Origin: JBQLZQ01 sp052168355
GTDB taxonomy: Bacteria > Pseudomonadota > Alphaproteobacteria > DSM-16000 > Inquilinaceae
Length of the DNA: 64,000 nucleotides
Direction: 5' to 3'
Assembly (NCBI GenBank): GCA_052168355.1
Contig: JBQLZQ010000085.1
Location: 62,001 to 126,000, forward strand
Part shown: one piece after another, positions 43,829 through 52,136 of the stretch
How positions within the stretch are numbered: position 1 is the stretch's first letter
How the letters are laid out: every line of letters begins with the position of its first letter
Position numbers and translations under genes: made by a program
The notes under the pieces: model-generated
Told to the model about the DNA's origin: nothing
Seen by the model: only the letters and a program-made list of their open reading frames with translations
Database searches by the model: none

Positions 43829-45304
43829 ATGCCGGTGAACAAGAAGGCCGTGGCAACCGGCGGGTTGCAGACGGGCGTCGCGGGGTTGGATCAGATACTC
43901 GGCGGCGGTTTGCCGGGCGCGCACCTCTATTTGGTTCAGGGGACCCCAGGGACTGGCAAGACGACGATTGGCCTGCAGTTTCTGATGGCTGGCGTGGCCC
44001 AGGGCGAGAAAGTCCTCTATGTTTCCCTGTCGCAGACGGTCGCCGAACTCCGTCAAATGGCCAAATCGCACAAGTGGTCGCTAAAAGGTGTCGTGGTCGA
44101 GGATCTCCAGGCGACCATGGACTCCGCCAGCGATGTCAGCCAGACGGTGCTTCATACGATCGATATCGAGCTTGACCGAACCCGCAGCGCGATCGAAAAA
44201 GCGCTCCAGAAGCATAAGCCGAAGCGCCTCGTCTATGATTCTCTGCTGGAAGTTCGCCACCTGTCCCAGGACGGGCTGCGCTACCGCCGCGAGCTTCTCG
44301 GGCTGAAGGCCTTTATCACCGAGAACAGCATCGCCACGCTGATGATCGATACCGAAACCGACGCGGGCGGCGACCCCGAGTTGGAGGGTATCGCGCACGG
44401 CATCATCAGGTTGGAAAAGGCGCTGCCAGAATACGGTGTCGCCAAGCGCCGCGTCGAGGTCAAGAAGATGCGGGGCGTTGCCTTTGCCGACGGCTATCAC
44501 GACATGGCCATCCGACTTGGGACGGGCGTGGAGGTCTACCCCCGCGTGGTTCCCGCGCTGGCGGCGGAGGAGAAGCGGGGCGATCTGATCACCAGCGGCG
44601 TACCACGCATGGACGAAATGTTGGGAGGCGGGCTGGAAGGCGGCACGACCACCCTGATCATGGGCCAGGCCGGCACCGGAAAATCGACGCTGGCCTCTCT
44701 GTACGCCCATGCCGCGCTGAAGCGTGGCGAAAGCGTGTCGATGTTTCTGTTCGAGGAGCGGCTCGAGACCTTCTTTCGCCGGTGCGATGGCCTTGGCATT
44801 GAGCTGCGGGATTACGCCAAGTCCGGCAAGCTCATGATTCACGATTTCTCTCCGGCGGAGATTTCGGCGGGGGAGCTCTCGATGATCGCTCAGCGCGACG
44901 TCGACGAGCATGGCGCGTCGGTCGTCATCATCGACAGTTTCACCGGCTATATCAGCGCCTTGCCCCAAGGCAATCAGGCGGTGCCGCAGATTCATTCCCT
45001 GCTGCGATATCTCACCCGGCGAGGCGTCCTGGCGATGTTGATCGTCGCCCAGCACGGGTTGCTTGGGCAGAATGTGACATCGGAAGTGGATGTCAGTTTT
45101 CTCGGCGATACCGTGCTGCTGTTGCGCATGTACGAGTGGCCGGGATTGATTCGCCGCACCATCACGATCGTCAAGAAACGCCATGGTCCGCATGATCTTG
45201 AAGTGTTTGAGCTGAACATCGATACGGACGGCGTCACCATCTCGCCGTTCAACCCGCCGCCGCCCGGTTCGGCCGGCCCGGCGCCGGTCGAACGGCAAAG
45301 CTGA
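43829..45304 (+). CDS. KaiC-like double-domain RecA-fold ATPase
   Basis: A 491-residue protein with two KaiC domains. Domain I: Walker A GTPGTGKTT near residue 38, then LMAGVAQGEKVLYVSLSQ. Domain II: Walker A GQAGTGKST near residue 283, Walker B VVIIDSFTGY. Both carry the KaiC start motif (GVAGLDQILGGGLPG; GVPRMDEMLGGGLEGG). No kaiA or kaiB is seen. In non-cyanobacteria, KaiC-like proteins beside histidine kinases act in stress or redox responses rather than a full clock. GGGAG precedes the ATG. The kinase gene follows 8 nt later. Confidence 0.9.
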   Translation: MPVNKKAVATGGLQTGVAGLDQILGGGLPGAHLYLVQGTPGTGKTTIGLQFLMAGVAQGEKVLYVSLSQTVAELRQMAKSHKWSLKGVVVEDLQATMDSASDVSQTVLHTIDIELDRTRSAIEKALQKHKPKRLVYDSLLEVRHLSQDGLRYRRELLGLKAFITENSIATLMIDTETDAGGDPELEGIAHGIIRLEKALPEYGVAKRRVEVKKMRGVAFADGYHDMAIRLGTGVEVYPRVVPALAAEEKRGDLITSGVPRMDEMLGGGLEGGTTTLIMGQAGTGKSTLASLYAHAALKRGESVSMFLFEERLETFFRRCDGLGIELRDYAKSGKLMIHDFSPAEISAGELSMIAQRDVDEHGASVVIIDSFTGYISALPQGNQAVPQIHSLLRYLTRRGVLAMLIVAQHGLLGQNVTSEVDVSFLGDTVLLLRMYEWPGLIRRTITIVKKRHGPHDLEVFELNIDTDGVTISPFNPPPPGSAGPAPVERQS

Positions 45305-45312
45305 GCGGCGTT

Positions 45313-46353
45313 GTGGCGCGGCCGACCGGCGACGGCCCCGTCATCATCCATGCGCCCTTTCGCCGGGACGCGGCGGTGCTTCGGGACACTCTGCGGTCGG
45401 CGGGCGTTACGGCGTTGGTCTGCGCCGATGTCAAGACCCTGACCGAAGCCTTGAAGGACGATGTCGGCGCGCTGGTCCTGACCCAGGAAGCGTTTTCCAA
45501 ACCGGTCTTCGAACTGCTCCGGGGCTGGCTGGGTGGCCAGGAGCCATGGTCGGAACCACCGCTGCTGGCCTTTCTCGACAGCAATCAGCACAGCCTGCAG
45601 CAGATGGCCCTGCTTCTGGAGCGTCTTTCGGGTTCTGCCCTCATGGTGTTGGAGCGGCCGGTGCGCACCGTGGAATTCGTCAGCTGCGTTCAGAGCGCTC
45701 TTCGCGCCCGCAGCCGGCAGTTCGAGTTGCGGGATCAGCTTGTTCTTCAGGCCGACCTGCTGAGCGAGCTCAGCCATCGGGTCAAGAATGCGCTGGCCAA
45801 CGTGTTCGCCGTCTATCGGATGACCCTGCGCAACAGCGCCACGCTGGCGGAGTTCGACGCCGCCTTCGGATCGCGATTGACGGCGCTCAGCGACGTACAC
45901 CAGCTTCTTGTCGCTTCGGGTTGGCAGGGTGCCGACCTGCGCGACATCGCGATGGGCACCACAAAGCCGTACAGTCTTGGCGATCACGGCCGGATAACCA
46001 CAAAGGGCCCGTCCGTGCCGCTGGCGCCACGCACCGCGCTCGCCTTCGCGCTGTGCCTGCACGAGCTTGCGACCAACGCCGCGAAATACGGCGCCCTGTC
46101 GACCGCCGACGGTTCCCTTGCGGTTCGGTGGACCGCCAAGATTGTAAAGGGGGGGCGCCGCGTCGACCTGGAGTGGGTCGAGACGGGAGGTCCCCCGGTC
46201 GAAACGCCGACCCGAAAGGGATTTGGAACACGGTTCATCGAGGCGTCGGTCGCCTCGGAAACGAACGGCCAGGCCGATTTCGACTTCGATCCCGCCGGTC
46301 TGAGATGCCGGCTGACATGCGTGGTGGACAGGACGATTATCACGAATATGTGA
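45313..46353 (+). CDS. HWE/HisKA_2-type histidine kinase with pseudo-receiver N-terminus
   Basis: A 346-residue cytoplasmic kinase beginning at GTG. Residues ~8-140 resemble a receiver fold without a clear phospho-accepting aspartate (VIIHAPFRRDAAVLRDTLRSAGV). The phospho-accepting His lies in ELSHRVKNALANVFAV near residue 157, and the ATPase shows the HWE pattern LHELATNAAKYGALS with GFGTRFIEASV. It is coupled to kaiC and presumably takes a signal from it. The receiver protein at 46591 is the obvious target. Confidence 0.87.
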   Translation: MARPTGDGPVIIHAPFRRDAAVLRDTLRSAGVTALVCADVKTLTEALKDDVGALVLTQEAFSKPVFELLRGWLGGQEPWSEPPLLAFLDSNQHSLQQMALLLERLSGSALMVLERPVRTVEFVSCVQSALRARSRQFELRDQLVLQADLLSELSHRVKNALANVFAVYRMTLRNSATLAEFDAAFGSRLTALSDVHQLLVASGWQGADLRDIAMGTTKPYSLGDHGRITTKGPSVPLAPRTALAFALCLHELATNAAKYGALSTADGSLAVRWTAKIVKGGRRVDLEWVETGGPPVETPTRKGFGTRFIEASVASETNGQADFDFDPAGLRCRLTCVVDRTIITNM

Positions 46354-46511
46354 ACCGCCGCCGGCCACCGCCGATGTGGAGCCATCCCGACACCGGCTTG
46401 GGGCGTGTTTGGCGGGAAAGTGGCCGGATTGCTGCCTTTTTGTCACATTTCAGCCGATCTGGCGGCGATCACCGCCTGTCGCGGCGAGATGCCAGGCTTC
46501 TTCCAAACGTT

Positions 46512-46536
46512 GGAACCCTTTTGCCGTCCGGCTGTT
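46512..46536 (+). promoter_or_regulatory. Possible EcfG-type promoter before the receiver gene
   Basis: GGAAC at 46512-46516, a 16-nt spacer and TGTT at 46533-46536: one mismatch to the EcfG -10 (CGTT). It lies 55 bp before the receiver gene. The palindrome TTCCAAACGTTGGAA (46501-46515) overlaps the -35. Confidence 0.35.
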
Positions 46537-46590
46537 ACACAAATGATAAATTCCTTTGCCAACCCTTTGTTCCAGGATGGAAATGTTCCC

Positions 46591-47010
46591 ATGATCATCC
46601 TTGTTGCCGAAGACGACGCGTTGATTGCCATGGATATGGAGATGATGCTGCAGGCGGGTGGGCACGAGGTGTTGGGGCCGGCGGCGAACTCCAAGGCCGC
46701 TCTTTCCCTGATGCGTGACGTTCGCCCGGACGTCGCGGTCCTGGATATCGGTCTTAAAAACGGCGAGTCCGGTATCGAGCTGGCCAGGATACTCCGCTAT
46801 GATTGGGATATCCCTGTCTTGTTCGTAAGCGGTGAGCCAACCCGGGCCCGCAGCGCCAGCGATGTCGGAGTGGGTGTTTTGACCAAGCCTGTGTCGCAGT
46901 CGGCCTTGCTCAAAAGCATCGATGCGGTAACCGCCGTCGCGCGTGGGGAGGCCGTGACCGCGCCACCCCCGCAGCTCGAGCTGTTCGGGGCGCGAGTTGG
47001 ACGCGGCTGA
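46591..47010 (+). CDS. Single-domain response regulator
   Basis: A 139-residue receiver: VAEDDALIAMD acidic pocket, phospho-accepting Asp in VAVLDIGL, switch Ser in LFVSGE, Lys in VLTKPV. No output domain; the tail is short (PPPQLELFGARVGRG). The ATG at 46591 begins the receiver fold; an in-frame ATG at 46543 would add an unconserved leader. It follows the KaiC-kinase pair by 237 bp and may have its own promoter. Confidence 0.87.
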   Translation: MIILVAEDDALIAMDMEMMLQAGGHEVLGPAANSKAALSLMRDVRPDVAVLDIGLKNGESGIELARILRYDWDIPVLFVSGEPTRARSASDVGVGVLTKPVSQSALLKSIDAVTAVARGEAVTAPPPQLELFGARVGRG

Positions 47011-47017
47011 TCCGTAG

Positions 47018-48385
47018 GTGACAAAATCGGGGCGACTTCGGGCCGGCGTCTTTGCCGCGCTGATCGGCGGGGTGCTGGTCTGCTCGGCCTCCGTTAGGGC
47101 ACAGGAAACGCCGCCGGCGCAGCCGCCGGAGCCGGCCATCGGCGTCGAAAGCGACGGGCGTTCGGACGCGGCGATTGCCGATCGGATACGGGCCATCTTC
47201 CGGGAAATCGAAGCATTCGGCGATATCACGGCGACAGTCCGTGCCGGCGTGGTCACATTGGACGGCACCGTCTTAGAGCGTGACCGCGCAGCCGAGGCCG
47301 TCGCGTTGGCGAACCGCGTCGAAGGCGTGGTGGCCGTGCGCGACGAGACCGAGCTGGACGCGTCGGTCGAGGATCGGCTCGATCCCGCCTTCGATCGCCT
47401 GAACACGCGGCTGCGGGCCGGCGTCGACCTTTTGCCCCTGTTGGCGGTGGCGATTCTGGCCTTTGCCGTTCTGGTGACACTTGGGCTTCTTCTGGCCCGG
47501 TGGCGGGGCCCCTGGGAGAGGCTGGCCCCGAACTCGTTCGTGGCCGATCTCATCCGTCAGATCGTTCGGTTGGCTTTTATCGCCGGCGGATTGGTCGTGG
47601 CGCTGGACATTCTGGGGGCCACGGCGCTGCTCGGCACCATCCTTGGCGCCGCGGGCATCGCCGGGCTGGCCATCGGTTTCGCCGTTCGCGACACCATCGA
47701 GAACTATATCGCCAGCATCATGCTGAGCATCCGGCAGCCGTTCCGGCCCAACGACCATGTCCTGATCGAAGGGCACGAGGGTCATGTGTTGAGCCTGACG
47801 TCCCGGGCCACCGTGATCATGACCCTCGATGGCAACCACGTCCGCATTCCCAACGCGACAGTCTTCAAGGGCATCCTCGTCAATTTCACCCGCAACCCGG
47901 ATCGGCGTTTCGAGTTCCGCCTGGGCGTCGATGGCGACGGAAACCTGAAGCAGGCCCTTGAGTTGGCGCTCGACACGCTGCGGGGTCTCGATTTCGTCCT
48001 CGACGACCCTGAGCCTCTGGCCTGGATCGACGAGGTTGGCGACTCCAACGTCGTCCTCTGGGTCGGTGGGTGGATCGACCAGCGCAAGACGGATTACGCC
48101 AAGGCCCGAAGCGAGGCCATCCGTCTCACCAAGCGGGCCCTGGAAGAAGCCGGGATCGGCATCCCCGAGCCCATTTATCGGTTGCGGGTCGACCAGGGTT
48201 CGGTGCGAGCCATGGTCCCGGGCGAAGCATCGGGCGCGCCGCCGCCTCCCGAGCCCGCAGGCAGTGTCGAGAGCGCGGAGATCGGCGATGCCTCGGCCGA
48301 AACGGCCGTGGTCGAAAAGGTGGCCGCCGAGCGGATCAGCGGTCGCGGCGAGGACCTGCTCGACCCGACCGCGCCGACGGAATAG
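47018..48385 (+). CDS. MscS-family mechanosensitive channel with N-terminal BON domain
   Basis: A 455-residue membrane protein starting at GTG. Signal peptide 1-29 (AALIGGVLVCSASVRA), then a BON domain (IADRIRAIFREIEAFGDITATVRAGVVTLDGTV...VEGVVAVRDET) placed in the periplasm, three membrane segments, and the MscS pore helix and beta-domain (GAAGIAGLAIGFAVRDTIENYIASIMLSIRQPFRPNDHVLIEG). The last ~60 residues are acidic and low-complexity. It would release solutes on osmotic downshift; the BON domain may tie it to the envelope. It starts 7 nt after the receiver gene, which places it in the same transcript. Confidence 0.9.
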   Translation: MTKSGRLRAGVFAALIGGVLVCSASVRAQETPPAQPPEPAIGVESDGRSDAAIADRIRAIFREIEAFGDITATVRAGVVTLDGTVLERDRAAEAVALANRVEGVVAVRDETELDASVEDRLDPAFDRLNTRLRAGVDLLPLLAVAILAFAVLVTLGLLLARWRGPWERLAPNSFVADLIRQIVRLAFIAGGLVVALDILGATALLGTILGAAGIAGLAIGFAVRDTIENYIASIMLSIRQPFRPNDHVLIEGHEGHVLSLTSRATVIMTLDGNHVRIPNATVFKGILVNFTRNPDRRFEFRLGVDGDGNLKQALELALDTLRGLDFVLDDPEPLAWIDEVGDSNVVLWVGGWIDQRKTDYAKARSEAIRLTKRALEEAGIGIPEPIYRLRVDQGSVRAMVPGEASGAPPPPEPAGSVESAEIGDASAETAVVEKVAAERISGRGEDLLDPTAPTE

Positions 48386-48487
48386 ACCGTGCCGGCATGG
48401 AAGGCCGCGTCGTGATCGCGTACTGTCCGACGATCGGGGGTCGTGGCCGCCGCCACCGCTCCGATCCCATCTGGCGAGGAGGATCCC

Positions 48488-49147
48488 ATGGCCACGCTCG
48501 TCTTCGACGTCAACGAAACGCTGCTGGACCTGGCCGCGCTGGACGGACCCTTCGACCGCGCCTTTGGCGCCACCTCGGCGCGGCGCGAATGGTTCGCCCT
48601 GGTCCTGCGCACCGGGCTGGTTGCAACCATGATCGGCGACTATCGCGATTTCGGCGCGGTGGGCGCCGCCGCGCTGGACATGCTGGCGACCCAGCGAGGC
48701 GTCGATCTGGGGAAGGGGGATCGGGCCGCCATCCTGGGCGGCATGCGGCGTCTGCCGCCCCACCCCGATGTCGTGCCGGCGCTCGGTCGACTGGCGGAGG
48801 CCGGCCATCGGCTGGCGGCCTTGACCAACTCCACCGACGTGGTCGCCCGCGAACAGCTCGACCATGCTGGCCTGTTCGACCGGTTCGAGTCGATCCTGTC
48901 GGCAGACACCGTACGCCGGCTCAAGCCGTCGGCGCCGGTCTATCGCATGGCGGCCGAGGCTCTCGATGTGGATCCTTCGGACATGTGGATGATCGCCGCC
49001 CATGATTGGGACATTGCCGGGGCCATGCGAGCGGGGTGTCACGGTATCTTCGTGGCCCGGCCCGGCATGGCGCCCAACCCCCTGTTCCCGCCGCCGGACC
49101 TGGTCGTGGCCGATCTGGAAGAGCTGGCGGCGCGGGGCGTTGGCTAG
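48488..49147 (+). CDS. Haloacid dehalogenase type II (L-2-haloacid dehalogenase family)
   Basis: A 219-residue HAD hydrolase. Nucleophile Asp in VFDVNETLLDL, then the LTNST motif, RLKPSAPVYRMAAEAL and the acidic MIAAHDWDIAGAMRAG. The NETLLDL and HDWDI forms are those of L-2-haloacid dehalogenases. The ATG at 48488 follows GGAGGAT; an in-frame ATG at 48443 lacks a ribosome site. Single gene, convergent with the GntR operon. A general HAD phosphatase is the alternative. Confidence 0.85.
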   Translation: MATLVFDVNETLLDLAALDGPFDRAFGATSARREWFALVLRTGLVATMIGDYRDFGAVGAAALDMLATQRGVDLGKGDRAAILGGMRRLPPHPDVVPALGRLAEAGHRLAALTNSTDVVAREQLDHAGLFDRFESILSADTVRRLKPSAPVYRMAAEALDVDPSDMWMIAAHDWDIAGAMRAGCHGIFVARPGMAPNPLFPPPDLVVADLEELAARGVG

Positions 49148-49169
49148 TGATCTAAATCAGACATAGGGA

Positions 49170-49859
49170 TTAGAGCCCGGTCAGGTCGTACTTCTCGAGG
49201 ATCGAGACCAGCAGGGCCCCCGTACGTGTCCGGTGCTGGCGATGAAGGGTGCCGGCGCGTTCGGCATCGCCGGCCAGGATGGCCTCCACCACCGCGCGAT
49301 GATCCTCGTTGGACTGGGTCGGTGATGGCCGCAGCTTCAAGGTCAGCAGCCGGGCGCGGTGGGATTGAGCCCAGAAGGTGGCGACCTGCGCCGACAGTCG
49401 CCGATTGCCGCAAAACCGCACCAGCATCAGGTGGAACTCTTCGTCGGCGCGGGCCCAGGCGCGCAGGTCGCCACTGTCCAGCGCCTCCTCCATCGCCGCC
49501 ACGGATGCGGCGAGCTGCTTTGCCTGATCTTCCGTCACCCCGTTCCGTGCGACGATTTCCGCCGCCATCGATTCCAGGGCCGTCAGCACGTCGTAGATTT
49601 CGCGCATATCCACCGCCGACACCGGCAACACCCGCATGCCCCGGCGGGGGCGGAGATCGATCAGCCCATCGGCGGCCAGCCGGTTCAACGCCTCGCGCAC
49701 GGGCGTTCGGCTGATCTGCAGCATGTCGGCGATTTCCTGTTCGAACGCCTGGTAGCCGGCCGGCATGACGTTGTCCAGGATGCGCTGATGCAGGTCGGCG
49801 TAGGCACGCTCCGCCACGGACATGGGTCCCGCCTGGGTGTCGATCGGATTTGTGCTCAT
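49170..49859 (-). CDS. GntR/FadR family transcriptional regulator
   Basis: A 229-residue regulator: GntR winged helix (YADLHQRILDNVMPAGYQAFEQEIADMLQISRTPVREALNRLAADGLIDLRPRRGMRV) and FCD domain (DEEFHLMLVRFCGN; NEDHRAVVEAILAGD). It is the last gene of a three-gene operon and overlaps the Gfo/Idh stop (ATGA at 49859). It probably autoregulates the operon in answer to a sugar acid or similar ligand. Confidence 0.92.
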   Translation of the reverse strand: MSTNPIDTQAGPMSVAERAYADLHQRILDNVMPAGYQAFEQEIADMLQISRTPVREALNRLAADGLIDLRPRRGMRVLPVSAVDMREIYDVLTALESMAAEIVARNGVTEDQAKQLAASVAAMEEALDSGDLRAWARADEEFHLMLVRFCGNRRLSAQVATFWAQSHRARLLTLKLRPSPTQSNEDHRAVVEAILAGDAERAGTLHRQHRTRTGALLVSILEKYDLTGL

Positions 49860-50884
49860 AGGACGATCCGGCATCCTTCTTCCGCGGCGCGATAAAGCGC
49901 CTCCTCGATTTCGAGATTGCGCAGATAGGACTCAACGTCGTTCTCCAAGGGCGTTCCCTCCCGCAGATGGCGTACCACGTGATCCTGCAGGGCGGCCACG
50001 CAGTCGCCCCCGAACCCGCGGTCCTGCCAGGAGAATGGCAGCGGCCGTCGCACCGGTTCCCCCATCGGGCGGTGCCACAGCATGCCGTCGCCGTCCAGGG
50101 ACAAGGTGCCCCGGGCGCCCTCCACGGTCAACTCGCCCAAGGTCAGGCGCGGGTTGCGGGCGGCGTGATCGACCAGCCTGTTGCCGTCGAGAACGGCCCG
50201 CGCGCCATCGGCTAACCCCAGCACCACCAGTCCCGAATCCTCGCCCGCGATGGCCGGGTTCAGGCGCCGCAGGTCGGCCCAGACCCAAGCCACGTCACCC
50301 ACCAGAAAGCGGAACACATCGATAAAATGAATGCCGGTTTCGTGGATCAGGAACCGTCGCATGGTTTGGAAATAGGGTTGCCGGTCCAGATAGGCCGCCG
50401 GCCCCTGTCCGTCGCCGGGGCGCAGGCGGAAATACAAGGAATAGATCGGCCCGACCAGGCCGTCGGCCAGAAGTCGCGCGACTTCCCGGTACCAGGGCTG
50501 GAAGCGAAAATTCTCGTGCACGGCCAGCGTCACCCCATGTCGCACGGCCAAGGCGGCCGCCGACCGCGCGTTCTCCAGAGAGGTGGTGAAGGGCTTCTGG
50601 CAGATGATCGCGCAGCCGGCTTCCGCCGCCAGGCGGATCAGGGACAGATGGGTCGGCGGCGGCGTGGCGATATCGAGCAGGTCGGGCCGTTCGGCCGCGA
50701 TCATCGCCGCGGCGTCGTCGTAGATCCTGAGATCGGGATAGAGGGCGGCCAACGCCTCACGCGCCTCCGCCTTTTGGTCGCAGGCCGCGATCGGCCGGAC
50801 GCCATCGATCCGATGCCAGGCGTCATGATGAAATCGGCTGAAATATCCGGCCCCCACCACGGCGACGGTCAATGGCGGGCTCAT
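49856..50884 (-). CDS. Gfo/Idh/MocA family oxidoreductase
   Basis: A 342-residue dehydrogenase. Rossmann start VAVVGAGYFSRFHHDAW, family motif CQKPF (for EKP), and the conserved HETGIHFIDVFRFL of the C-terminal domain. The ATG at 50884 fits the family start; it overlaps the downstream GntR gene and lies 19 nt after the SMP-30 gene. In the operon it would oxidise a sugar or sugar acid that the SMP-30 lactonase acts on before or after. It is only a distant relative of the Gfo/Idh protein at 2823-3974. Confidence 0.88.
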   Translation of the reverse strand: MSPPLTVAVVGAGYFSRFHHDAWHRIDGVRPIAACDQKAEAREALAALYPDLRIYDDAAAMIAAERPDLLDIATPPPTHLSLIRLAAEAGCAIICQKPFTTSLENARSAAALAVRHGVTLAVHENFRFQPWYREVARLLADGLVGPIYSLYFRLRPGDGQGPAAYLDRQPYFQTMRRFLIHETGIHFIDVFRFLVGDVAWVWADLRRLNPAIAGEDSGLVVLGLADGARAVLDGNRLVDHAARNPRLTLGELTVEGARGTLSLDGDGMLWHRPMGEPVRRPLPFSWQDRGFGGDCVAALQDHVVRHLREGTPLENDVESYLRNLEIEEALYRAAEEGCRIVL

Positions 50885-50903
50885 GGCGCTGTCGCGATGG
50901 CAG

Positions 50904-51953
50904 TCACGATCCGTTGTCCGCGCCCGGCGGGCCGGGGAGGGCGGGTCGGACCTCCCAATGGGCCGGCGGCGCGCCCGCCAGCGGAGCCTGGAAGCGGGCG
51001 ATGCGGTCGCCCAGCAGGCATCCGAGATAGGCGGTACGCAAGTCGGGTCCGCCGAAGGCCAGGCTGGAGATGTTGGCCAGACGCCGTCCCCGCGCCCGGT
51101 CGAGATGCGGCCGCCCCATCGTCCCGCCGCGATAGGCGTCCTCCACCCAGCCCACATGGGTGGGATCGCTGTCGTCGAGAACAACCTCCACCGTGCCGTC
51201 GGGATCCACCCGGATAATCCGGTTGGAGACGATGCTGGTTACCCACAGTCCGCCGTTTTCGTCGAGGGCGAGCCCGTCGGGAAAAGTACCCTCGCCGAAT
51301 TCGCAGATGGTGCGCCGGTCGCCCAGCGATCCGTCGGCGGCGATTGCGAACCGGGTCAGGCGGCGAGTGAAGGTCTCGTTGACGTGCAGCACCGACCCGT
51401 CCGGATCGATCACGCACTCGTTGGTGTAGCCCAACCCGTCGGCGACGATGCGCGCGCCCTTGCCGTCCAGCAGCACGATGAAACCGTCATCCGCCGTCGC
51501 GCGGTAGCTGAGGGCCCGAGGCGCGCGGCGCGTGCTGACGGTCACCCAGATCCGACCCTGCCGGTCGCGGACGACGAAGTTGGTCGGCGGCATCGCCGCG
51601 CCGTCGATTTCCGTCAGGACGGGTCGAAGGTCGCCGGCCGCATCCAGCCGGAACACTCCGCCGTCGGTATCGCCGAGATGGGTCAGCAAGAATGTGCCGT
51701 CGGGCAGCAGGCCGATGCCGTTGGGTTTCGGCGCCGGACCGCCGGTCCGCGCAAGGAGGGTGTGCTGGCGGCCGTCGGGGGCCAGCACCGTCACCCCGCC
51801 CCGCCAATCGGCGACGCAGATGGAACCGTCCTTTGTGCACAGGACGCATTCGGGCCTGTGCAGGTCGTGACCGACGAACGATACATCGTCCAAGACTATG
51901 CGGCGGCCCGGGGACCGGCCGTTCCTGTTCATCGCCCGCGCCGGCCTCGACAT
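50904..51953 (-). CDS. SMP-30/gluconolactonase family protein
   Basis: About 349 residues forming a six-bladed propeller lactonase: PECVLCTKDGSICVADWRGG, PNGIGLLPDGTFLLTHLGD, GYTNECVIDPDGSVLHVNET and FPDGLALDENGGLWVTS are typical metal-binding blade ends. No signal peptide. Candidate starts are ATGs at 51962, 51953 and 51932; 51953 has AGGGAG at a usable distance. It is first in the operon SMP-30 - Gfo/Idh - GntR, a set that fits sugar acid lactone hydrolysis and oxidation. Confidence 0.85.
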   Translation of the reverse strand: MSRPARAMNRNGRSPGRRIVLDDVSFVGHDLHRPECVLCTKDGSICVADWRGGVTVLAPDGRQHTLLARTGGPAPKPNGIGLLPDGTFLLTHLGDTDGGVFRLDAAGDLRPVLTEIDGAAMPPTNFVVRDRQGRIWVTVSTRRAPRALSYRATADDGFIVLLDGKGARIVADGLGYTNECVIDPDGSVLHVNETFTRRLTRFAIAADGSLGDRRTICEFGEGTFPDGLALDENGGLWVTSIVSNRIIRVDPDGTVEVVLDDSDPTHVGWVEDAYRGGTMGRPHLDRARGRRLANISSLAFGGPDLRTAYLGCLLGDRIARFQAPLAGAPPAHWEVRPALPGPPGADNGS

Positions 51954-52136
51954 CGCGGCCATGTCTCCCTGGTCTCTACGATCGCCTGTCCGGCCGACCA
52001 TCCGACGATATGGCCGGCTCGGAGTAATGAATACACTAACGCATCCAATAATGGACCGGCAAGGGCGACGATTGGCCCGCCGGGGACGGCCCGGTCCGAC
52101 CCGGAATAATGTTACCTCCGTCACACTCTGTGACAG

